This document shows, one piece after another, positions 58,351 through 64,000 of a DNA stretch of 64,000 bases. The stretch is from Nocardiopsis alborubida. Lineage in GTDB: Bacteria; Actinomycetota; Actinomycetes; Streptosporangiales; Streptosporangiaceae. The translations under genes were made by a program, and so were the position numbers. Numbering within the stretch: position 1 is the first letter of the stretch; each line of letters starts with the position of its first letter. The notes under the pieces were generated by a model that did not search any database, was not told where the DNA came from, and saw only the letters and a program-made list of their open reading frames with translations. The stretch covers positions 122,625 to 186,624 of the forward strand of contig NZ_JAAXPG010000016.1 in assembly GCF_012396365.1 (NCBI RefSeq), given 5' to 3'.

Positions 58351-59225
58351 GGGTGGTTCTCTCTGTTCTGTTCCGCGGTGTTCGGGTGGTCCGCGTCCGC
58401 GGACCGGGGACGGGCCTCGTGGCGGCCCACGGGGTCGATGCGAAGGCGGCCGGTCCGGGGGTCGTGGGCGACCTCGACCCGGATGCCGTAGACCTCGCTG
58501 AGGTTGCGGCTGGTGAGGACCTCGGCCGGGTCGCCCGCGGAGTGGACGCGTCCGGCGCTGAGCAGCAGCAGCGTGTCCGCCACGCGCGCGGCGTGGTCGA
58601 GGTCGTGCAGCACGACGCCGACGGCGACCCCGTGGTCCTCGGCGAGGTCGCGGATCAGGTCGAGGGTCTCGACCTGGTAGCGCAGGTCCAGGTGGTTGGT
58701 GGGCTCGTCCAGCAGTACGACGCCGGTGTCCTGGGCCAGGCAGGTGGCGAGCCACACGCGCTGCATCTCTCCGCCGGAGAGCTGTCCGGCCGCCCGGTCG
58801 GCCATGTCCCGCACCCCGGTGGCCTCCATGGCGTGCTCGACGGCGCGCCGGTCCTGGTCGGAGAGCCCCGCGAGGCCGCGCCGGTAGGGGTGGCGTCCGA
58901 ACGCGACGACGTCCCTGACCGCCAGGCCCTCCGGCGTGGGCCGGGCCTGGGCGAACAGGGTGACCTCCCGGGCGAACCGGCGTGCGCTGAGCAGGGAAGC
59001 CGGGCGCCCGGGTTCCCCGTCCCCGCCGCCGAGCGTGACCTGCCCCTCGTCGATGCGGTGCAGTCGGGCGAGCGAGCGCAGGAGCGTGGACTTGCCGCTG
59101 CCGTTGGGCCCCACCAGGGCGGTCACGCGCCCGGCCTCCAGGGACAGCGAGGCGCCGTGGACGACCGTGGAACCGCCGTAGCTCAGGACCAGCCGGTCTC
59201 CGCTCAGGGCGTGCGCCCGCGTCAC
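58347..59225 (-). CDS. iron-siderophore ABC transporter ATP-binding protein
   Basis: A 292-residue ATPase if started at GTG 59225 (VTRAHALSGDRLVLSYGG). Walker A is GPNGSGKSTLL, the ABC signature LSGGEMQRVWLA, and Walker B VVLLDEPTNHLD, with a switch His in VVLHDLDHAA. This is the FepC/FecE group. The frame is open up to a GTG at 59321 but the added residues look noncoding. No ribosome-binding site is evident at 59225, so the start is uncertain. It is first in the four-gene operon, downstream of the iron box at 59374. Confidence 0.87.
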   Translation of the reverse strand: MTRAHALSGDRLVLSYGGSTVVHGASLSLEAGRVTALVGPNGSGKSTLLRSLARLHRIDEGQVTLGGGDGEPGRPASLLSARRFAREVTLFAQARPTPEGLAVRDVVAFGRHPYRRGLAGLSDQDRRAVEHAMEATGVRDMADRAAGQLSGGEMQRVWLATCLAQDTGVVLLDEPTNHLDLRYQVETLDLIRDLAEDHGVAVGVVLHDLDHAARVADTLLLLSAGRVHSAGDPAEVLTSRNLSEVYGIRVEVAHDPRTGRLRIDPVGRHEARPRSADADHPNTAEQNRENHP

Positions 59226-59373
59226 GGCGCCGGGCACGCCGGGCGTGCCGGGACCGCGGCGGCCGTGGCGGAGGACGGACGCGGCACGGCGCGGACGGAG
59301 CCGCGGACGGCGTGCGCACACTGCCCGACCAGCGGATACGGCCGGACACGGGCACGGGCGCCCGAACGGGAGC

Positions 59374-59392
59374 TTAGGTTAGCCTTCACTCA
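59374..59392 (-). promoter_or_regulatory. iron box (DmdR/IdeR type) for the siderophore operon
   Basis: TTAGGTTAGCCTTCACTCA matches about 15 of 19 positions of the actinobacterial iron box TTAGGTTAGSCTAACCTAA, with the left half perfect. It lies between the AraC regulator stop and the ABC operon, as expected for iron-repressed uptake. Confidence 0.75.
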
Positions 59393-59425
59393 CTCAGAAT
59401 AGATTCGGCCGCTCCGTGGCTGCAA

Positions 59426-60346
59426 TCAGGACTTCCGGACACCGGATACGGAATTCCGGTCAACGGCCGCCCGGGAAGGGCCGAAGTACGTCCCCGGGGT
59501 GGCGCCCATCACGCGCCGGAAGGCGTCGATGAAGGTGCTGGTCTGGGCGTATCCGAGGAGTTCGGCGGCGTCCTGCACCTCGCGCCCCTCGCCGAGCAGC
59601 AGGAGCGCCCGGTGGATGCGCAGTGACTGCCGCCACTGCGCGAACGAGAGCCCGGTGGCGGCGCGGAAGGCGCGGCTGATCGTGCGGGGGCTCACGCCCA
59701 GGTCGCGCGCCCACTCCTCCAGGGAGCGGTCGTCGGCGGGGTCGCGCAGCAGGGCGTCGGCGATCACGTCGGCCCGGGCCTCGCCGGGCAGGCGCAGCGC
59801 GAGCTGGGGCAGCGACGGCTCCAGCACGTCGAACACCACCGCCTCCGCGCGCGAGCGCGCCCCGGCGTCCAGGTCGGTGCGGGCCAGGCGCATCAGCAGT
59901 GACTCCAGCACCGGGGTCATCGCGATGGCCGTGGGGCCCTCGAAGGCGACCGGCGTGCGGTCCGGGGCGAAGAAGGCGGTGTGGAGTTCGGCCCCGGCCG
60001 TCAGCCGACCGGCGTGCACCTCCCCGGCGGGCACCCACAGCCCGCACCCCTCGGAGACGGTGAAGACGTGGTCGCCGACGCGGGCGGTCAGCGCCCCGCA
60101 GCGCACCCACACCAGTTCGTGCGCGGGGTGCGCGTGCGGCTCCCACTCCGTGGGGGCGCCCGGCGCGTGGGACTCCGCGATGATCACGAAGGGCGCCGCG
60201 GCCCCCTCCGGAAGCGGGGCGGCCCGCCGCACCAGGGTGCTCGGCTCGCGCCGCCAGGTCCCCAGACCCGCACCCTCCCCGGAGGGCGCGGCCGTCCCGG
60301 GCGGTGCGCTGCCGGTACGCTCCGGAAGCGGAGATATGGGCGACAT
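59426..60346 (-). CDS. AraC-family transcriptional regulator
   Basis: The 306-residue regulator has an N-terminal cupin sensor domain (about 60-150: HAPGAPTEWEPHAHPAHELVWVRCGALTARVGDHVF). Two C-terminal AraC helix-turn-helices follow: SLEEWARDLGVSPRTISRAFRAATGLSFAQWRQSLRIHRAL and VQDAAELLGYAQTSTFIDAFRRVMGATPGTYFG. Regulators of this cupin-AraC type beside siderophore transporters often sense the ferric siderophore and activate uptake genes. ATG 60346 follows AAGGAC. It reads toward the ABC operon, 200 bases away. Confidence 0.85.
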   Translation of the reverse strand: MSPISPLPERTGSAPPGTAAPSGEGAGLGTWRREPSTLVRRAAPLPEGAAAPFVIIAESHAPGAPTEWEPHAHPAHELVWVRCGALTARVGDHVFTVSEGCGLWVPAGEVHAGRLTAGAELHTAFFAPDRTPVAFEGPTAIAMTPVLESLLMRLARTDLDAGARSRAEAVVFDVLEPSLPQLALRLPGEARADVIADALLRDPADDRSLEEWARDLGVSPRTISRAFRAATGLSFAQWRQSLRIHRALLLLGEGREVQDAAELLGYAQTSTFIDAFRRVMGATPGTYFGPSRAAVDRNSVSGVRKS

Positions 60347-60627
60347 GTCCTTATTGTCGCAGTCGGCGTCGGGTACGGCGTCCCGGCGGGGCACCCGTGG
60401 ACGCGGCACGGCCCCCGCTCCCGGCCGCAGCGAAAGGGAGGAATGGAACAAACGGTGCACTCGTCCCGAACCGCCTTCGGGCCGCCCCTGCCCGGGTCCG
60501 AAACCCCGGAATCCCCGCAGACCCCCGCCCGCACGAGCATCGGACCGAGACCGCACCGGAAACGAATGTCACCACCGCGCCCTACGCTCCACGACGCACC
60601 CTCACCGAAAGGGAAAGGAAAAGCACC

Positions 60628-61212
60628 GTGAACGGTAGCGGCACCGCCCCAGGAAACCCCGGACCCGCCACACCCGGAGAATGGCGGGCCTATCTGCACG
60701 ACTACGGCGACCTGTACCTACGCACCGCCAACGAGTACCAGCTCCCCTTCGTCACCGAGGAACAGCACAGCACACGCTGGATGGGTCGCGAGCCCGCCAC
60801 CGAGGAGGCCCTCACGGCGGCCGAGCACAGGCTCGGCCTGCGCCTCCCGCCCAGCCTGCGCGCCTTCTTCCTCACGAGCGACGGCTGGCTCGGCGTCGGC
60901 GGCTGGGTCGAACGGATCCACTCGTGCGCGGAACTTCGCCTGCTGCGCGACACCGACCACGGCGCCCACCTCATCGAGCTCTACGGCGAGTCGGTGGAGG
61001 AGGACCCAGAGCCCGTGCGGCTGTTCGAGAACGCCCTGGAGATCGCGGTCGGCGAGGACCTGTGGCTGCTCGACCCCACCAAGGCGGGACCGAACGGTGA
61101 GTGGCCCGCCCACCTGTTCGAGGTCAAGTACGGCGAGTTCGAGGAGTTCACCGACTTCACCGCGCTCATGGACGACAGCCGCACCACCATGGAGGGTCGG
61201 CTCGACCCGTAG
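60628..61212 (+). CDS. SMI1/KNR4 (SUKH) domain protein
   Basis: A 194-residue protein with the SUKH core: ATEEALTAAEHRLGLRLPPSLRAFFLTSDGW (the conserved E..LG..LP.dy..fl...nG pattern), AVGEDLWLLDP and WPAHLFEVKYGEFEEFTDFTALM. SUKH proteins often act as immunity proteins against secreted or contact-dependent toxins, and many in actinomycetes stand alone. No toxin gene is visible beside it. GTG 60628 follows GGGAAAGGAAA. Confidence 0.78.
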   Translation: MNGSGTAPGNPGPATPGEWRAYLHDYGDLYLRTANEYQLPFVTEEQHSTRWMGREPATEEALTAAEHRLGLRLPPSLRAFFLTSDGWLGVGGWVERIHSCAELRLLRDTDHGAHLIELYGESVEEDPEPVRLFENALEIAVGEDLWLLDPTKAGPNGEWPAHLFEVKYGEFEEFTDFTALMDDSRTTMEGRLDP

Positions 61213-61812
61213 TCCGTCGCGGCTGCTTCTGATCCGTTACCGGGGCGGCGCCGACCGCTCGGCCGCGCCGTGGCGCGAGGGCGTGCCGGGGTCCTGGGCA
61301 GCGGCCTTCCCCTGTGTGTTGACGTCCCGGGGGAGGGGGGGAAGATCCCGCCTCGACGAACCCGGATCCGAGGACCTCAGCACGCCCGCGACGGGGGCGC
61401 ACGCGTGAGCTGGGTAACACCCCGGCCCCGGTGACGGCACGGGAGGACGCCTCCCGCACCTGGACGGGGCGGGACACAACGGCCAGGATCTGTTCAATCC
61501 CCCGTCAGCAGTGTTTACCCTCACACGGACGCACACTGTGGCCTGCGATAGTGTGGAACGTCGTCGTCGCGCCGCCCTCGGTGGGACCCAGGGGTCCACT
61601 CTCCCCCTCGTCCCCCGCCGTCAGTGCCCGTCGGCGACCGGGCAGGGCTGCGTCTGACGCTCCGCCCCACCCCATGCCGCGCCTGCCGCGCTGGCCGTGA
61701 GACCGGGCGGTCGTTCCCGGCGGCCGCCACGCGCGCACAGCGCATGGAACTTCAGATACCGGCTGCGGCGTGTCCCGGCCGGTGCTTCCATTCGAGGGGC
61801 TTCCTCTACTCC
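61213..61812. other. 600-base intergenic region before BCCT gene
   Basis: I see no convincing gene in these 600 bases. CACACT (61532-61537) and AGTGTG (61550-61555) form a dyad with a 12-base spacer next to a possible -10 GATAGT, about 260 bases before the transporter. The stretch 61230-61500 shows no clear signal. Confidence 0.3.
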
Positions 61813-63423
61813 ATGTTCTCCACTCTGCGCTCACGCGCGTCCGCGCGAGGCAGACGTACCGACTTCTGGGTCATGGGCGTGTCCGGCGCCTTCATGACCG
61901 TCTTCGTCGCGGCCGCCCTCGTCTCGCCCGGTGTGGTCGGGACCGCCGTGGACACGGCCTTCACCTGGTCCGCGCGCTGGTTCGGCGCCTACTGGCAGCT
62001 GCTGATGCTGGCCACCTTCGTCGTCATCACCATCCTGGCCTTCTCCCGCTACGGCCGGGTGCGCATGGGCGGCTCCGGCAAGCCCGAGTTCAACCGGTTC
62101 ACCTGGGTCGCGATGATCACCACCACCCTGCTCGCCGCCGGGGGGGTGTTCTGGGCCGCGGCCGAACCCATCGCCCACTACTCCTCCCCGCCGCCGCAGT
62201 ACGCCGACCAGGTGGACGAGGGCTCGGCCGCCGCCGTCGCGATGGCGCAGAGCTTCGTGCACTGGGGCTTCATCGGCTGGGCGGTCGGCGGTGCGCTGGC
62301 CACCCTGGTCATGATGCGCGGGGTGGAGATGGGCATGCCCCTGCGTCCGCGCACCCTGCTGTGGCCGCTCATGGGCGAGCGCGTGCGCACGCACTGGATC
62401 GGCACGGTCGTCGACATCAGCTGCGTGCTCGCCGTGGTTGCCGGAACCGTGGGGCCCATCGGCTTCCTCGGCCTCCAGATCTCCTACATCTGCGGTCAGC
62501 TGTTCGGTCTGCCCGACACCTACGCCGTCCAGGCCCTGATCATCCTGGGCCTGACCGTGGTGTCCGCGGTGTCGGTGCTGAGCGGGATCCACAAGGGCAT
62601 CCAGCTGCTGAGCCGGGCCAACGTCTGGGTGGCGCTGGTCCTCATCCTGGCCATCCTCGGCATGGGGTCGCTGCCCTTCGTCGCGGACCTCTACATCCAG
62701 GCGAGCGTGGTGCACGCGCAGGAGTTCCTGCCCATGGCCCTGTACACCGGCGACGAGCAGTGGCTGGGGTACTGGACCCTGTTCTTCTTCGGCTGGTTCC
62801 TGGGCTTCGGTCCGATGATGGCGATCTTCTTCGCCCGCATCTCCCGGGGCCGCACCGTGCGCGACATCTACGTCGGGGCGACGGTGCTGCCCACGGTGGT
62901 GACCACGATCTGGTTCACCGCGCTGGGCGGCACCGGCATCTGGCTGGAGAAGCAGGACCCGGGGGTGATCACGGGCCCCTACGCCCGGGACGGCCTGCCC
63001 GCCGCGGCGCTGGCCATCCTGGAGGCGCTGCCGCTGACGGCGGTGCTGGGCGTGCTGACGGTGATCGTCGCCCTGATCTTCCTGGCGTCCACGCTCGACT
63101 CGATGTCCTACGCCATCTCGGTCTCCAGCATGCACGAGGGCGAGCCCTCGGGCGTGGTCCGCGCGTTCTGGTGCGTGGGGATGGGACTGGCCGCCGTCGC
63201 GCTGCTGCTGGTGGGGGACGGCGGGATCCAGGCGTTGCAGTCCTTCATCGTGGTGACCGCGGTGCCCGTCGGCCTGATCATGCTGCCGACACTGTGGACC
63301 ACGCACCCGCTGCTGCGCGACATGGCGATCGAGCAGGGCATCGTCGTTCCGCGCCCGTCCCCGGACGAGGACGGCAGCGACGACGGGGCCCGTGCCCAGC
63401 GGGCCGAGGAGCCGGTCGGCTAG
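61813..63423 (+). CDS. BCCT-family transporter with altered aromatic box
   Basis: This 536-residue, 12-TMS transporter has FTWVAMITTTLLAAGGVFWAAAEPIAHY, MAQSFVHWGFIGWAVGG, GIHKGIQLLSRANV and FFARISRGRTVRDIYVG, the diagnostic BCCT sequences. In the TM8 Trp box the usual WTxFYWxWW becomes WTLFFFGWFLGF: two of the tryptophans that hold trimethylammonium groups are Phe. Betaine, choline or carnitine transport is therefore less certain. ATG 61813 starts the usual pre-TM1 segment; an ATG at 61741 is also in frame, and neither has a strong ribosome site. Confidence 0.83.
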   Translation: MFSTLRSRASARGRRTDFWVMGVSGAFMTVFVAAALVSPGVVGTAVDTAFTWSARWFGAYWQLLMLATFVVITILAFSRYGRVRMGGSGKPEFNRFTWVAMITTTLLAAGGVFWAAAEPIAHYSSPPPQYADQVDEGSAAAVAMAQSFVHWGFIGWAVGGALATLVMMRGVEMGMPLRPRTLLWPLMGERVRTHWIGTVVDISCVLAVVAGTVGPIGFLGLQISYICGQLFGLPDTYAVQALIILGLTVVSAVSVLSGIHKGIQLLSRANVWVALVLILAILGMGSLPFVADLYIQASVVHAQEFLPMALYTGDEQWLGYWTLFFFGWFLGFGPMMAIFFARISRGRTVRDIYVGATVLPTVVTTIWFTALGGTGIWLEKQDPGVITGPYARDGLPAAALAILEALPLTAVLGVLTVIVALIFLASTLDSMSYAISVSSMHEGEPSGVVRAFWCVGMGLAAVALLLVGDGGIQALQSFIVVTAVPVGLIMLPTLWTTHPLLRDMAIEQGIVVPRPSPDEDGSDDGARAQRAEEPVG

Positions 63424-63483
63424 GGGCCCCGCCGTAGGGCCCCGCCGCGCACGGGTCCCCGTTCGGATCCCTGACACGGCGGA

Positions 63484-63521
63484 GCCCGGGCCGCGGACGT
63501 ACTCGCGTCCGCGGCCCGGGC
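63484..63521. terminator. bidirectional terminator between convergent genes
   Basis: GCCCGGGCCGCGGACG (63484-63499) and CGTCCGCGGCCCGGGC (63506-63521) form a perfect 16-bp stem with a 6-base loop, between the BCCT stop and the LLM oxidoreductase stop. Confidence 0.82.
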
Positions 63522-63534
63522 CTGAGTGGTCGTC

Positions 63535-64000
63535 CTACCGCTGGCCGTCCTGGTCGGACGCGGTCCGCTCACCCTGTCGGGCCGCCAGCAGTGAGGCGTG
63601 GGTGGGCGCGTCGGGCACGTGCGCGGGCCGTCCTGCGGCGAACTCCTTGCGCAGCACCGGCACGACCTCCTCGCCGAGGATGTCGAGCTGCTCCAGGACC
63701 GTCTTGAGCGGCAGGCCCGCGTGGTCCATGAGGAAGAGCTGGCGCTGGTAGTGGCCGAAGGAGTCGCGGAAGCTCAGCGTGCGGTCGATGACCTCCTGCG
63801 GACTGCCGACCGTCAGCGGGGTCTCGCGGGTGAACTCCTCCAGGGAGGGGCCGCCGCCGTAGACCGGCGCGTTGTCGAAGTAGGGGCGGAACTCCTTCAC
63901 CGCGTCCTGGGAGTTCTTGCGCATGAACACCTGCCCGCCCAGGCCGACGATGGCCTGGTCGGCCTTGCCGTGGCCGTAGTGCTCGAAGCGGCGGCGGTAG
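63535..64000 (-). CDS. LLM-class flavin-dependent oxidoreductase, C-terminal part (runs off window)
   Basis: The last 155 or so residues are visible, entering the window in frame as YRRRFEHYGHGKADQAIVGL before the internal Met at 63930. GSPQEVIDRTLSFRDSFGHYQRQLFLMDHAGLPLKTVLEQLDILGEEVVPVLRKEF is the standard C-terminus of luciferase-like (LLM) monooxygenases, with the 'PxxV.R.L..y...fG' and 'h.glp......ql...gtevlP.lr' signatures. It needs reduced FMN, for example from a CE1759-type reductase like the one at 40495. The N-terminal catalytic half is outside the window. Confidence 0.82.
   Translation of the reverse strand, partial: YRRRFEHYGHGKADQAIVGLGGQVFMRKNSQDAVKEFRPYFDNAPVYGGGPSLEEFTRETPLTVGSPQEVIDRTLSFRDSFGHYQRQLFLMDHAGLPLKTVLEQLDILGEEVVPVLRKEFAAGRPAHVPDAPTHASLLAARQGERTASDQDGQR

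Overview
The window looks like chromosomal DNA of a filamentous actinomycete, most likely Nocardiopsis or a close relative. G+C is very high and third codon positions are almost all G or C. Many starts are GTG. There are spore-associated-protein and SARP/AfsR-type genes, an actinobacterial iron box, and 14-bp palindromes identical or nearly identical to the CelR operator described in Thermobifida (same family, Nocardiopsaceae). No rRNA, tRNA, CRISPR array or prophage was seen.

Layout. 1-17.2 kb is mixed metabolism and regulation: a ketopantoate-reductase-like enzyme, an FG-GAP lipoprotein, three tandem SapA-like secreted proteins next to a SARP regulator, two divergent oxidoreductase/regulator pairs with striking operator dyads, an MFS exporter, an APH-like kinase, glycerol dehydrogenase and Xaa-Pro aminopeptidase. 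17.3-19.8 kb is module A, a DUF222/HNH (13E12-type) gene with 145-bp tandem repeats on one side and an inverted copy of the repeat on the other. A second copy, module B, lies at 51.0-53.4 kb in the same orientation. 19.8-26.2 kb holds an MpaB-type oxygenase, a two-component system, purB and a Ser/Thr dehydratase.

26.3-30.4 kb is the most intriguing functional unit. An MFS exporter diverges from a three-gene operon (NPPA-type methyltransferase, DUF364 'heavy-metal chelation' protein, cysteine-synthase-like PLP enzyme). The operon promoter carries a Fur/Zur-like 9-1-9 palindrome between its -35 and -10, so it may make and export a metal-regulated small molecule. 32.0-39.0 kb is a plant-biomass island, all on the minus strand: AA10 LPMO-CBM2, GH5 mannanase-CBM2, GH10 xylanase-CBM2 and CBM2-GH48 cellobiohydrolase. 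Two of the CBM2 segments are nearly identical in DNA. A CelR box precedes GH48, and two more stand beside a truncated TnpB and a small secreted ORF in a degenerate region (39.4-40.3 kb).

40.5-49.4 kb has an FMN reductase, an SDR/LysR pair, and a C4-sugar-acid catabolic locus: GntP permease, DUF1537 kinase, PdxA-like dehydrogenase and DeoR repressor, with divergent DhaK/DhaL-type kinase subunits. 49.5-50.9 kb is a GH43 enzyme. 53.5-60.3 kb carries a small monooxygenase and an iron-siderophore ABC operon (ATPase, lipoprotein, fused double permease, C39-like protein) behind an iron box and an AraC regulator. The end holds a SUKH protein, a BCCT transporter with an altered aromatic box, and part of an LLM flavin oxidoreductase.

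All calls are from reading the sequence. No database search was run, and start codons were chosen by ribosome-binding site and family N-terminus.
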